Below, in pieces: positions 14,094 to 31,447 of a DNA stretch of 64,000 bases (the stretch's first letter is position 1; the number at the start of each line of letters is the position of its first letter). The stretch comes from Megachile rotundata. Taxonomy: Eukaryota; Arthropoda; Insecta; Hymenoptera; Megachilidae. The stretch spans positions 124,001 through 188,000 of the forward strand of contig NW_027473343.1 in assembly GCF_050947335.1 (NCBI RefSeq), read 5' to 3'. The notes beneath the pieces are model-generated. The model was not told where the DNA came from. It was given only the letters and a program-made list of their open reading frames with translations, and searched no databases. The position numbers and the translations under genes were made by a program.

Positions 14094-16462
14094 ATCATAC
14101 AATCACAATCATACAATCACAATCGTACAATCACAATCGTACAATCACAATCATACAATCACAATCATACTATCACAATCATACAATCACAATCATACAT
14201 TCACAATCATACAATCACAATCATACAATCACAGTCATACAATCACAATCTTACAATCACAATCATACAATCACAATCATACAATCACAGTCATACAATC
14301 ACAGTCATACAATCGCCATCCTACAATTACAATCTCCCAAATACAATCATACAATCACAATCATACAATCATAATCATACAATCACAATCATACAATCAC
14401 AATCATACAATCACAGTCATACAATCACAATCTTACAATCACAATCATACTATCACAATCATACAATCACAATCATACAATCACAACCATACTATCACAA
14501 TAATACAATCACAATCATACAATCACAATCATACAATCACAGTCATACAATCACAATCCTACAATCACTATCATACTATCACAATCATACAATCACAATC
14601 ATACAATCACAATCATACAATCACAATCATACGATCACAATCATACTATCACAATCATACTATCGCAATCATACAATCACAATCATACTATCACAGTCAT
14701 ACAATCACAATCTTACAATCACAATCATACAATCACAATCATACAATCACAATCATACAATCACAGTCATACAATCACAGTCATACAATCACAATCATAC
14801 TATCACAATCATACAGTCACAATCATACAATCACAATCATACAATCACAATCATACTATCGCAATCATACAATCGCAATCATACCATCACAATCATACAG
14901 TCACAACCATACAATCACAATCATACAATCACAATCATACAATCACAATCATACTCTCGCAATCATACAATCGCAATCATACCATCACAATCATACAGTC
15001 ACAACCATACAATCATAATCATACAATCACAATCATACAATCATAATCATACAATCCCATTCATACAATCGCAATCATACAATCACAATCATACAATCCC
15101 ATTCATACAATCGCAATCTTACAATCACAATCATACCATCACAATCATACAGTCACAACCATACAATCATAATCATACAATCACAATCATACAATCATAA
15201 TCATACAATCACAATCATACTATCGCAATCATACAATCACAATCATACAATGACAATCATGCAATCACAATGATACAATCCCAATCATACAATCGCAATC
15301 TTACAATCACAATCATACCATCACAATCATACAATCGCAATCATACAATCACAATCATACTATCACGATCATAAAATCACAATCATGCAATCACAATCAT
15401 ACAATCACAATCATACAATCACAATCGTACAATCACAATCATACAATCACAATCATACAATCACAATCATACAATCACAATCATACAATCACAAAAATAC
15501 AAACATGATCATACAATCACAATCATACGATCGCAATCATACAATCACAATCATACCATCACAATCATACAATCACAATCATACAATCATAATCATACAA
15601 TTACAATCATACATCACAATCATACAATCACAATCATACAATCGCAATCATACAACTACCATCACCCAAATACAATCATACAATCACAATCATACAATCA
15701 CAATCGTACAATCACAATCGTACAATCACAATCATACAATCACAATCATACTATCACAATCATACAATCACAATCATACATTCACAATCATACAATCACA
15801 ATCATACAATCACAGTCATACAATCACAATCTTACAATCACAATCATACAATCACAATCATACAATCACAGTCATACAATCGCAATCCTACAATTACAAT
15901 CTCCCAAATACAATCATACAATCACAATCATACAATCATAATCATACAATCACAATCATACAATCACAATCATACAATCACAGTCATACAATCACAATCT
16001 TACAATCACAATCATACTATCACAATCATACAATCACAATCATACAATCACAATCATACTATCACAATAATACAATCACAATCATACAATCACAATCATA
16101 CAATCACAGTCATACAATCACAATCCTACAATCACTATCATACTATCACAATCATACAATCACAATCTTACAATCACAATCATACAATCACAATCGTACA
16201 ATCACAGTCATACAATCACAATCTTACAAACACAATCATACTATCCCAATCATACAATCACAATCATACAACCACAATCATACAATCAATATCATACAAT
16301 CACAATCATACAATCGCAATCCTTCAATTGCAATCTCCAAAATACAATCTCCCCAATACAATCATACAATCAGAATCATACAATCATAATCATACAATCA
16401 CAATCATACAATCACAATCATACAATCACAATCATACATCACAATCATACAATCGCAATCAT

Positions 16463-16496
16463 ACACCCGCAATCAGACAATTACAATCAAAATCAT
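16463..16496. repeat. Isolated 20-bp three-hexamer unit, domain A version
   Basis: After ACACCCGCAATCAG comes the 20-base unit ACAATTACAATCAAAATCAT, that is, one extra hexamer relative to the 14-mer. The same pair of units marks domain B from 36,221 onward, where the first unit is usually ACACCCACAATCAG. This is its only occurrence in domain A and it carries a private CCCGC. It may descend from the founder of the domain B marker or be an early transfer. Confidence 0.8.
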
Positions 16497-18222
16497 ACAA
16501 TCGCAATCTTACGATCACAATCATACAATCACAATCATACAATAACAATCATACAATCACAATCATACAATCACAATCATACAATCACAATCATACAATC
16601 ACAATCATACAATCACAATCATGCCATCACAATCATACGATCACAATCATACAATCACAATCATACCATCACAATCACACAATCACAGTCATACAATCAC
16701 AGTCATACGATCACAATCATACAAACACAATCATACAATCACAATCATACAATCACAATCATGCAATCACAATCATACAATCGCAATCATACAATCACAA
16801 TCATACTATCACAATCATACTATCACAATCATAAAATCACAATCATGCAATCACAATCATACAATCATAATCAGACAATGACAATCATACAATCACAATC
16901 ATACAATCACAATCATACAATCACAATCATACATCACAATCATACAATCACAATCGTACAATCGCAATCATACAACTACCATCTCCCAAATACAATCATA
17001 CAATCACAATCATACAATCACAATCATACAATCACAGTCATACAATCACAATCTTACAATCACAATCATACAATCACAATCATACAATCACAATCATACA
17101 ATCACAGTCATACAATCACAATCTTACAATCACAATCATACAATCACAATCATACAATCACAGTCATACAATTACAATCATACAATCACAATCTTACAAT
17201 CACAATCATACATTCACAATCATACTATCACAATCATACAATCACAATCATACAATCACAATCATACAATCACAGTCCTACAATCACAATCTTACAAACA
17301 CAATCATACTATCCCAATCATACAATCACAATCATACAATCACAATCATACAATCAATATCATACAATCACAATCATACAATCACAATCATGCAATCACA
17401 ATCATACAATCGCATTCATACAATCACAATCATACAATCACAGTCATACAATCACAGTCATACGATCACAATCATACAAACACAATCATACAATCACAAT
17501 CATACAATCACAATCATGCAATCACAATCATACAATCGCAATCATTCAATCACAATCATACTATCACAATCATAAAATCACAATCATGCAATCACAATCA
17601 TACAATCATAATCAGACAATGACAATCATACAATCACAATCATACAATCACAATCATACATCACAATCATACAATCACAATCGTACAATCGCAATCATAC
17701 AACTACCATCTCCCAAATACAATCATACAATCACAATCATACTATCACAATCATACAATCACAATCATACAATCACAATCATACAATCACAATCATACAA
17801 TCACAGTCATACAATCACAATCCTACAATCACAATCATACCATCACAATCATACAATCACAATCATACAATCACAGTCATACAATCACAATCTTACAATC
17901 ACAATCGTACAATCGCAATCATACAACTACCATCTCCCAAATACAATCATACAATCACAATCATACTATCACAATCATACAATCACAATCATACAATCAC
18001 AATCATACAATCACAATCATACAATCACAGTCATACAATCACAATCTTACAATCACAATCATACCATCACAATCATACAATCACAATCATACAATCACAG
18101 TCATACAATCACAATCTTACAATCACAATCATACAATCACAATCATACAATCACAGTCATACAATTACAGTCATACAATCACAATCTTACAATCACAATC
18201 ATACAATCACAATCATACTATC

Positions 18223-19844
18223 ACAATCATACAATCACAATCATACAATCACAATCATACAATCACAGTCATTCAATCATAATCTTACAAACACAATCAT
18301 ACTATCCCAATCATACAATCACAATCATACAATCACAATCATACAATCACAATCATGCAATCACAATCATACAATCGCATTCATACAATCGCAATCATAC
18401 AATCACAATCATACAATCACAATTATACAATGACAATCATATAATCACAATCATACCATCACAATCATACAATCGCAATCATACAATCACAATCATACTA
18501 TCACAATCATACAATCACAATCATACCATCACAATCATACAGTCACAACCATACAATCATAATCATACAATCACAATCATACAATCATAATCATACAATC
18601 ACAATCATACTATCGCAATCATACAATCACAATCATACAATCACAATCATGCAATCACAATCATACAATCCCATTCATACAATCGCAATCTTACAATCAC
18701 AATCATACCATCACAATCATACAATCGCAATCATACAATCACAATCATACTATCACAATCATAAAATCACAATCATGCAATCACAATCATACAATCACAA
18801 TCGTACAATCACAATCGTACAATCACAATCATACAATCACAATCATACAATCACAATCATACAATCACAAAAATACAAACATGATCATACAATCACAATC
18901 ATACAATCACAATCATACCATCACAATCATACAATCACAATCATACAATCATAATCATACAATTACAATCATACATCACGATCATACAATCACAATCATA
19001 CAATCGCAATCATACAACTACCATCACCCAAATACAATCATACAATCACAATCATACAATCACAATCATACAATCACAGTCATTCAATCATAATCTTACA
19101 AACACAATCATACTATCCCAATCATACAATCACAATCATACAATCACAATCATACAATCACAATCATGCAATCACAATCATACAATCGCATTCATACAAT
19201 CGCAATCATACAATCACAATCATACAATCACAATCATACAATGACAATCATATAATCACAATCATACCATCACAATCATACAATCGCAATCATACAATCA
19301 CAATCATACTATCACAATCATACAATCACAATCATACCATCACAATCATACAGTCACAACCATACAATCATAATCATACAATCACAATCATACAATCATA
19401 ATCATACAATCACAATCATACTATCGCAATCATACAATCACAATCATACAATCACAATCATGCAATCACAATCATACAATCCCATTCATACAATCGCAAT
19501 CTTACAATCACAATCATACCATCACAATCATACAATCGCAATCATACAATCACAATCATACTATCACAATCATAAAATCACAATCATGCAATCACAATCA
19601 TACAATCACAATCGTACAATCACAATCGTACAATCACAATCATACAATCACAATCATACAATCACAATCATACAATCACAAAAATACAAACATGATCATA
19701 CAATCACAATCATACAATCACAATCATACCATCACAATCATACAATCACAATCATACAATCATAATCATACAATTACAATCATACATCACAATCATACAA
19801 TCACAATCATACAATCGCAATCATACAACTACCATCACCCAAAT
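18223..19844. repeat. 811-bp tandem duplication (two copies)
   Basis: Copy 1 is about 18,223-19,033 and copy 2 about 19,034-19,844. The unusual units CATTCAATCATAATC (18,271 and 19,082), ATGACAATCATATAATC, TCCCATTCATAC, ACAAACATGATC and the contraction cassette recur at a constant 811 bp. I saw two differences: AATTATAC near 18,422 against AATCATAC, and ACATCACGATC near 18,973 against ACATCACAATC. This implies a recent event. Outer boundaries are blurred by shared consensus units. Confidence 0.85.
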
Positions 19845-20691
19845 ACAATCATACAATCACAATCATACAATCACAATCATACAATCACAATCGTACAATC
19901 ACAATCATACAATCACAATCATACAATCACAATCATACTATCACAATCATACAATCACAATCATACATTCACAATCATACAATCACAATCATACAATCAC
20001 AGACATACAATCACAATCTTACAATCACAATCATACAATCACAATCATACAATCACAGTCATACAATCACAGTCATACAATCGCAATCCTACAATAACAA
20101 TCTCCCAAATACAATCATACAATCACAATCATACAATCATAATCATACAATCACAATCATACAATCACAATCATACAATCACAATCATACAATCACAGTC
20201 ATACAATCACAATCTTACAATCACAATCATACAATCACAATCATACAATCACAGTCATACAATCACAAACCTACAATCACTATCATACTATCACAATCAT
20301 ACAATCACAATCATACAATCACAATCATACAATCACAATCATACAATCACAATCATACAATCACAATCATACATACAAAATCATGCAATCTCAATCATAC
20401 AATCACAATCATGCAATCACAATCATACAATCATAATAATACAATGACAATCATACAATCACAATCATACAATCACAATCATACAATCACAATCATACAA
20501 TCACAATCATACAACCACAATCATACAATCACAATCATACAATCACAATCATACAATCACAATCATACAATCACAAAAATACAATCATAATCATACAATC
20601 ACAATCTTACAATCACAATCATACAATCACAATCATACAATCACAGTCATACAATCACAGTCATACAATCGCAATCCTACAATTACAATCT

Positions 20692-21964
20692 CCAAAATAC
20701 AATCTCCCAAATACAATCATACAATCACAATCATACAATCATAATCATACAATTACAATCATACATCACAATCATACAATCACAATCATACAATCGCAAT
20801 CATACAACTACCATCACCCAAATACAATCATACAATCACAATCATGCAATCACAATTATACAATCCCATTCATACAATCGCAATCTTACAATCGCAATCA
20901 TACAATCACAATCATACAATCACAAAAATACAATCATAATCATACAATCACAATCATACAATCGCAATCATACAATCACAATCGTACTATCACAATCATA
21001 CAATCACAATCATACAATCACAAACATACTATCACAATCATACTATCGCAATCATACAATCGCAATCATACCATCACAATCATACAGTCACAACCATACA
21101 ATCATAATCATACAATCACAATCATACAATCATAATCATACAATCACAATCATACAATCGCAATCATACAATGACAATCATACAATCACAATCATACTAT
21201 CGCAATCACACAATCACAATCATACAATCACAATCATACAATCACAATCATGCAATCACAATCATGCAATCACAATCATACAATCACAATCATACAATCA
21301 CAATCATACTATCACAATCATACAATCACAATCATACAATCACAATCATACAATCAATATCATACAATCACAATCATACAATCACAATCATGCAATCACA
21401 ATCATACAATCGCTTTCATACAATCGCAATCATACAATCACAATCATACAATCACAGACATACAATCACAATCTTACAATCACAATCATACAATCACAAT
21501 CATACAGTCACAATCATACAATCACAATCACACAATCACAATCATACTACCGCAATCATACAATCGCAATCATACCATCACAATCATACAGTCACAACCA
21601 TACAATCATAATCATACAATCACAATCATACAATCATAATCATACAATCGCAATCATACAATCGCAATCATACAATCACAATCATACAATCACAATCATA
21701 CTATCGCAATCATACAATCACAATCATACAATCACAATCATACAATCACAATCATACAATTACAATCATACAATCACAATCATACAATCACAATCATACA
21801 ATCACAATCATACAATCACAATCATACAATCACAATCATACAATCACAATCATACAATCACAATCATACAATCACAATCATACAATCACAATCATGCAAT
21901 CACAATCATACAATCACAATCATACAATCACAATCATACAATCGCAATCCTACAATTACAATCT
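20692..21964. repeat. Domain A period 8 (1,273 bp, shortest)
   Basis: It has one contraction (about 20,762). It keeps the TCCCATTCATAC block after the marker, lacks the ACAAACATGATC and ACATACAAAATC blocks, and contains CAATATCATAC and CGCTTTCATAC units near 21,355-21,415. It ends in a run of about 200 bp of nearly pure consensus units. Confidence 0.75.
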
Positions 21965-24900
21965 CCAAAATACAATCTCCCAAATACAATCATACAATCA
22001 CAATCATACAATCATAATCATACAATCACAATCATACAATCACAATCATACAATCACAATCATACAATCACAATCTTACAATCACAATCATACTATCACA
22101 ATCATACAATCACAATCATACAATCACAATCATACTATCACAATCATACAATCACAATCATACAATCACAATCATACAATCACAGTCATACAATCACAAT
22201 CCTACAATCACTATCATACTATCACAATCATACAATCACAATTATACAATCACAATCATACAATCACAATCATACATACAAAATCATGCAATCTCAATCA
22301 TACAATCACAAACATGCAATCACAATCATACAATCATAATCATACAATGACAATCATACAATCATAATCATACAATCACAATCATACAATCACAATCATA
22401 CAATCACAATCATACAATCACAATCATACATACAAAATCATGCAATCTCAATCATACAATCACAAACATGCAATCACAATCATACAATCATAATCATACA
22501 ATGACAATCATACAATCATAATCAGACAATCACAATCTTACAATCACAATCATACTATCACAATCATACTATCACAATCATACAATCACAATCGCACAAT
22601 CACAATCATACAATCACAGTCATACAATCACAATCATACAATCACAATCATACGATCGCAATCATACAATCACAATCATACCATCACAATCATACAATCA
22701 CAATCATACAATCATAATCATACAATTACAATCATACATCACAATCATACAATCACAATCATACAATCGCAATCATACAACTACAATCTCCCAAATACAA
22801 TCATACAATCACAATCATACAATCACAAACATACAATCACAATCATACTATCACAATCATACAAACACAATCATACAATCACAATCATACAATCACAATC
22901 ATACAATCACAATCATACAACCACAATCAGACAATCACAATCATACAATAACAATCATACAATCACAGTCATATAATCACAGTCATACAATCACAATCAT
23001 ATTATCACTATCATACAATCACAATCATACAATCACAGTCATACAATCGCAATCATACAATCACAATCATACCATCACAATCATACAATCACAGTCATAC
23101 AATCACAGTCATACAATCACAATCATACAATCACAATCATACAGTCACAATCATACAATCACAATCATACAATCACAATCATACAATAACAATCATACAA
23201 TCACAATCATACAATCACAATCATACAATCACAATCATACAATCACAATCATACAATCACAATCATACCATCACAATCATACGATCACAATCATACAATC
23301 ACAATCATACCATCACAATCATACAATCACAGTCATACAATCACAGTCATACGATCACAATCATACAAACACAATCATACAATCACAATCATACAATCAC
23401 AATCATGCAATCACAATCATACAATCGCAATCATACAATCACAATCATACTATCACAATCATAAAATCACAATCATGCAATCACAATCATACAATCATAA
23501 TCAGACAATGACAATCATACAATCACAATCATACAATCACAATCATACAATCACAATCATGCAATCACAATCATACAATCGCATTCATACAATCGCAATC
23601 ATACAATCACAATCCTACAATCACAATCGTACAATCACAATCATACAATCACAATCATACAATCACAATCATACAATCACAATCATACAATCACAAAAAT
23701 ACAATCATAATCATACAATCACAATCATACAATCACAATCATACAATCACAATCATACAATCACAATCATACAATCACAATCACACAATCACAATCATAC
23801 AATCACAATCATACAATCACAATCATACAATCACAATCATACAATCACAATCATACAATCACAATCATACAGTCACAATCATACAATCACAGTCATATAA
23901 TCACAGTCATACAATCACAATCATACTATCACTATCATACAATCACAATCATACAATCACAGTCATACAATCGCAATCATACAATCACAATCATGCCATC
24001 ACAATCATACAATCACAGTCATACAATCACAGTCATACAATCACAATCATACAATCACAATCATACAGTCACATCATACAATTACAATCATACAATCACA
24101 ATCATTCTATCGCAATCATACAATCACAATCATACCATCACAATCATACAATCACAATCTTACAATCACAATCATACATTCACAATCATACTATCACAAT
24201 CATACAATCACAATCATACAATCACAATCATACAATCACAGTCCTACAATCACAATCTTACAAACACAATCATACTATCCCAATCATACAATCACAATCA
24301 TACAATCACAATCATACAATCAATATCATACAATCACAATCATACAATCACAATCATGCAATCACAATCATACAATCGCATTCATACAATCACAATCATA
24401 CAATCACAGTCATACAATCACAGTCATACGATCACAATCATACAAACACAATCATACAATCACAATCATACAATCACAATCATGCAATCACAATCATACA
24501 ATCGCAATCATACAATCACAATCATACTATCACAATCATAAAATCACAATCATGCAATCACAATCATACAATCATAATCAGACAATGACAATCATACAAT
24601 CACAATCATACAATCACAATCATACATCACAATCATACAATCACAATCGTACAATCGCAATCATACAACTACCATCTCCCAAATACAATCATACAATCAC
24701 AATCATACTATCACAATCATACAATCACAATCATACAATCACAATCATACAATCACAGTCATACAATCACAATCTTACAATCACAATCATACCATCACAA
24801 TCATACAATCACAATCATACAATCACAGTCATACAATCACAATCTTACAATCACAATCATACAATCACAATCATACAATCACAGTCATACAATTACAGTC

Positions 24901-25335
24901 ATACAATCACAATCTTACAATCACAATCATACAATCACAATCATACTATCACAATCATACAATCACAATCATACAATCACAATCATACAATCACAGTCAT
25001 ACAATCATAATCTTACAAACACAATCAAACTATCCCAATCATACAATCACAATCATACAATCACAATCATACAATCAATATCATACAATCACAATCATAC
25101 AATCACAATCATGCAATCACAATCATACAATCCCATTCATACAATCGCAATCTTACAATCACAATCATACCATCACAATCATACAATCACAATCATACAT
25201 TCACAATCATACAATCACAATCATACAATCACAGACATACAATCACAATCTTACAATCACAATCATACAATCACAATCATACAATCACAGTCATACAATC
25301 ACAGTCATACAATCGCAATCCTACAATTACAATCT
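21965..25335. repeat. Domain A period 9 (3,371 bp)
   Basis: It begins with a doubled ACATACAAAATCATGC block (about 22,272 and 22,430). It has three contractions, at 22,736, 24,070 and 24,623; the second has a different form (ACAGTCACATCAT). ATAATCAGACAATGAC units appear at about 23,490 and 24,570. Its right two thirds form copy A of the 2,881-bp duplication. Confidence 0.75.
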
Positions 25336-28300
25336 CCAAAATACAATCTCCCAAATACAATCATACAATCACAATCATACAATCATAATCATACAATTAC
25401 AATCATACATCACAATCATACAATCACAATCATACAATCGCAATCATACAACTACCATCACCCAAATACAATCATACAATCACAATCATGCAATCACAAT
25501 TATACAATCCCATTCATACAATCGCAATCTTACAATCGCAATCATACAATCACAATCATACAATCACAAAAATACAATCATAATCATACAATCACAATCA
25601 TACAATCGCAATCATACAATCACAATCGTACTATCACAATCATACAATCACAATCATACAATCACAATCATACATTCAAAGTCATGCAATCACAATCATA
25701 CAATCACAATCATGCAATCACAATCGTACAATCGCAATCATACAATCACAATCATACAATCACAATCACACTACCGCAATCATACAATCACAATCATACA
25801 ATCACAATCATGCAATTACAATCATACAATCCCATTCATACAATCGCAATCTTACAATCACAATCATACAATCACAATCTTACAATCACAATCATACAAT
25901 CACAAAAATACAATCATAATCATACAATCACAATCATACAATCGCAATCATACCATCACAATCATACAATCACAGTCATACAATCACAGTCATACAATCA
26001 CAATCATACAATCACAATCATACAGTCACAATCATACAATCACAATCATACAATCACAATCATACAATAACAATCATACAATCACAATCATACAATCACA
26101 ATCATACAATCACAATCATACAATCACAATCATACAATCACAATCATACCATCACAATCATACGATCACAATCATACAATCACAATCATACCATCACAAT
26201 CATACAATCACAGTCATACAATCACAGTCATACGATCACAATCATACAAACACAATCATACAATCACAATCATACAATCACAATCATGCAATCACAATCA
26301 TACAATCGCAATCATACAATCACAATCATACTATCACAATCATAAAATCACAATCATGCAATCACAATCATACAATCATAATCAGACAATGACAATCATA
26401 CAATCACAATCATACAATCACAATCATACAATCACAATCATGCAATCACAATCATACAATCGCATTCATACAATCGCAATCATACAATCACAATCCTACA
26501 ATCACAATCGTACAATCACAATCATACAATCACAATCATACAATCACAATCATACAATCACAATCATACAATCACAAAAATACAATCATAATCATACAAT
26601 CACAATCATACAATCACAATCATACAATCACAATCATACAATCACAATCATACAATCACAATCACACAATCACAATCATACAATCACAATCATACAATCA
26701 CAATCATACAATCACAATCATACAATCACAATCATACAATCACAATCATACAGTCACAATCATACAATCACAGTCATATAATCACAGTCATACAATCACA
26801 ATCATACTATCACTATCATACAATCACAATCATACAATCACAGTCATACAATCGCAATCATACAATCACAATCATGCCATCACAATCATACAATCACAGT
26901 CATACAATCACAGTCATACAATCACAATCATACAATCACAATCATACAGTCACATCATACAATTACAATCATACAATCACAATCATTCTATCGCAATCAT
27001 ACAATCACAATCATACCATCACAATCATACAATCACAATCTTACAATCACAATCATACATTCACAATCATACTATCACAATCATACAATCACAATCATAC
27101 AATCACAATCATACAATCACAGTCCTACAATCACAATCTTACAAACACAATCATACTATCCCAATCATACAATCACAATCATACAATCACAATCATACAA
27201 TCAATATCATACAATCACAATCATACAATCACAATCATGCAATCACAATCATACAATCGCATTCATACAATCACAATCATACAATCACAGTCATACAATC
27301 ACAGTCATACGATCACAATCATACAAACACAATCATACAATCACAATCATACAATCACAATCATGCAATCACAATCATACAATCGCAATCATACAATCAC
27401 AATCATACTATCACAATCATAAAATCACAATCATGCAATCACAATCATACAATCATAATCAGACAATGACAATCATACAATCACAATCATACAATCACAA
27501 TCATACATCACAATCATACAATCACAATCGTACAATCGCAATCATACAACTACCATCTCCCAAATACAATCATACAATCACAATCATACTATCACAATCA
27601 TACAATCACAATCATACAATCACAATCATACAATCACAGTCATACAATCACAATCTTACAATCACAATCATACCATCACAATCATACAATCACAATCATA
27701 CAATCACAGTCATACAATCACAATCTTACAATCACAATCATACAATCACAATCATACAATCACAGTCATACAATTACAGTCATACAATCACAATCTTACA
27801 ATCACAATCATACAATCACAATCATACTATCACAATCATACAATCACAATCATACAATCACAATCATACAATCACAGTCATACAATCATAATCTTACAAA
27901 CACAATCAAACTATCCCAATCATACAATCACAATCATACAATCACAATCATACAATCAATATCATACAATCACAATCATACAATCACAATCATGCAATCA
28001 CAATCATACAATCCCATTCATACAATCGCAATCTTACAATCACAATCATACCATCACAATCATACAATCACAATCATACATTCACAATCATACAATCACA
28101 ATCATACAATCACAGACATACAATCACAATCTTACAATCACAATCATACAATCACAATCATACAATCACAGTCATACAATCACAGTCATACAATCGCAAT
28201 CCTACAATTACAATCTCCAAAATACAATCTCCCAAATACAATCATACAATCACAATCATACAATCATAATCATACAATTACAATCATACATCACAATCAT

Positions 28301-28825
28301 ACAATCACAATCATACAATCGCAATCATACAACTACCATCACCCAAATACAATCATACAATCACAATCATGCAATCACAATTATACAATCCCATTCATAC
28401 AATCGCAATCTTACAATCGCAATCATACAATCACAATCATACAATCACAAAAATACAATCATAATCATACAATCACAATCATACAAACGCAATCATACAA
28501 TCACAATCGTACTATCACAATCATACAATCACAATCATACAATCACAATCATACATTCAAAGTCATGCAATCACAATCATACAATCACAATCATGCAATC
28601 ACAATCGTACAATCGCAATCATACAATCACAATCATACAATCACAATCACACTACCGCAATCATACAATCACAATCATACAATCACAATCATGCAATTAC
28701 AATCATACAATCCCATTCATACAATCGCAATCTTACAATCACAATCATACAATCACAATCTTACAATCACAATCATACAATCACAAAAATACAATCATAA
28801 TCATACAATCACAATCATACAATCG
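23064..28825. repeat. 2,881-bp tandem duplication, two nearly identical copies
   Basis: Copy A is about 23,064-25,944 and copy B about 25,945-28,825. Every unusual unit recurs at exactly +2,881 bp: ATACAATAAC (23,180/26,061), the doubled ATAATCAGACAATGAC blocks, ACAGTCACATC (24,070/26,951), CAATCAAACTATCCC and the CCAAAATAC marker (25,336/28,217). The only difference I noticed is TACAATCGC near 25,605 against TACAAACGC near 28,486. The join near 25,944 passes from a TCGCAATC unit directly into ACCATCAC, as expected for a simple tandem duplication. The copies are either very young or an assembly duplication. Confidence 0.9.
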
Positions 28826-31447
28826 CAATCATACAATCACAATCATACTATCACAATCATACAATCACAATCATAAAATCACAATCATACATTCAAAGTC
28901 ATGCAATCACAATCATACAATCACAATCATGCAAACACAATCATACAATCACAATCATACTATCACAATCATACAATCACAATCATACAATCACAATCAT
29001 ACATTCAAAGTCATGCAATCACAATCATACAATCACAATCATGCAATGACAATCGTACAATCACAATCGTACAATCACAATCGCACGATCACAATCGCAC
29101 AATCACAGTCATACAATCACAGTCATACAATCACAATCATACAATCACAATCATACAATCCCATTCATACAATCGCAATCTTACAATCACAATCATACAA
29201 TCACAATCATACAATCACAATCATACAATCACAAAAATACAATCATAATCATACAATCACAATCATACAATCGCAATCATACAATCACAATCATACTATC
29301 ACAATCATACAATCACAATCATACAATCACAATCATACATTCAAAGTCATGCAATCACAATCATACAATCACAATCATGCAATCACAATCGTACAATCAC
29401 AATCGTACAATCATAATCGCACAATCACAATCGCACAATCACAATCATACAATCACAGTCATACAATCACAATCATACAATCACAATCATACTATCACAA
29501 TCATACAATCACAATCATACAATCACAATCATACAATCAATATCATACAATCACAATCATACAATCACAATCATGCATCACAATCATACAATCACAATCA
29601 TACTATCACAATCATACAATCACAATCATACAATCACAATCATACATTCAAAGTCATGCAATCACAATCATACAATCACAATCATGCAATCACAATCGTG
29701 CAATCACAATCGTACAATCACAATCGCACAATCACAATCGCACAATCACAATCATACAATCACAGTCATACAATCACAATCATACAATCAATATCATACC
29801 ATCACAATCATACAATCACAATCATGCAATCACAATCATACAATCGCTTTCATACAATCGCAATCATACAATCACAATCATACAATCATAATCATACAAT
29901 CGCAATCATACAATCGCAATCATACAATCACAATCATACAATCACAATCATACTATCGCAATCATACAATCACAATCATACAATCACAATCATACAATCA
30001 CAATCATACAATCACAATCATACAATTACAATCATACAATCACAATCATACAATCACAATCATACAATCACAATCATACAATCACAATCATACTATCGCA
30101 ATCATACAATCGCAATCATACCATCACAATCATACAGTCACAACCATACAATCATAATCATACAATCACAATCATACAATCAGAATCATACAATCACAAT
30201 CATACAATCGCAATCATACAATCACAATCATACAATCCCACTCATACAATCGCAATCTTACTATCACAATCATACAGTCACAATCATACAATCACAATCA
30301 TAGAATCACAATCATACTATCGCAATCATACAATCGCAATCATACCATCACAATCATACAGTCACAATCGTACAATCACAATCGTACAATCACAATCATA
30401 CAATCACAATCATACAATCACAATCATACAATCACAAAAATACAAACATGATCATACAATCACAATCATACAATCACAATCATACCATCACAATCATACA
30501 ATCACAATCATACAATCATAATCATACAATTACAATCATACATCACAATCATACAATCACAATCATACAATCGCAATCATACAACTACCATCACCCAAAT
30601 ACAATCATACAATCACAATCATACAATCACAATCGTACAATCACAATCATACAATCACAATCATACAATCACAATCATACTATCACAATCATACAATCAC
30701 AATCATACATTCACAATCATACAATCACAATCATACAATCACAGACATACAATCACAATCTTACAATCACAATCATACAATCACAATCATACAATCACAG
30801 TCATACAATCACAGTCATACAATCGCAATCCTACAATTACAATCTCCCAAATACAATCATACAATCACAATCATACAATCATAATCATACAATCACAATC
30901 ATACAATCACAATCATACAATCACAATCATACAATCACAGTCATACAATCACAATCTTACAATCACAATCATACAATCACAATCATACAATCACAGTCAT
31001 ACAATCACAATCCTACAATCACTATCATACTATCACAATCATACAATCACAATCATACAATCACAATCATACAATCACAATCATACAATCACAATCATAC
31101 ATACAAAATCATGCAATCTCAATCATACAATCACAATCATGCAATCACAATCATACAATCATAATAATACAATGACAATCATACAATCACAATCATACAA
31201 TCACAATCATACAATCACAATCATACAATCACAATCATACAATCACAATCATACAATCACAATCATACAATCACAATCATACAATCACAATCATACAATC
31301 ACAATCATACAATCACAATCATACAATCACAAAAATACAATCATAATCATACAATCACAATCTTACAATCACAATCATACAATCACAATCATACAATCCC
31401 AGTCATACAATCACAGTCATACAATCGCAATCCTACAATTACAATCT
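28217..31447. repeat. Domain A period 11 (3,231 bp)
   Basis: It starts as the end of the 2,881-bp copy B, then carries a series of TTCAAAGTCATGC + CpG modules (about 29,000, 29,340, 29,640). One contraction is of the CATGCATCACAAT form (29,575); the others are at 28,285 and 30,540. The ACAAACATGATC block is near 30,442 and ACATACAAAATCATGC near 31,100. The block starting at 28,593 recurs at 31,824, one period later. Confidence 0.75.

Larger units (their letters stand above)
11748..16336. repeat. Domain A period 6 (4,589 bp, longest marker spacing)
   Basis: This is a composite period. Its first part (about 11,787-12,430) repeats about 9,619-10,262 at an offset of 2,168 bp. It then has a 308-bp local duplication carrying the CpG module, a stretch of ACTATCA and CAGTCAT units, a TCCCATTCATAC pair near 13,265-13,320, a 265-bp local duplication of the contraction cassette, and further CAGTCAT-rich units up to about 16,200. 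Three contractions (13,766, 14,031, 15,612) explain its length modulo 14. Confidence 0.7.
16337..20691. repeat. Domain A period 7 (4,355 bp) with the first 20-bp unit
   Basis: The opening marker differs slightly (TTGCAATCTCC, and CCCCAATAC downstream). It holds five contractions (about 16,436, 16,932, 17,662, 18,973, 19,784) and the only domain A copy of the 20-bp unit. Together these give a net shift of +1 modulo 14, matching the observed length. The ATAATCAGACAATGAC run appears here (16,870, 17,610) and later becomes common in domain B. The 811-bp duplication lies at its centre. Confidence 0.75.
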
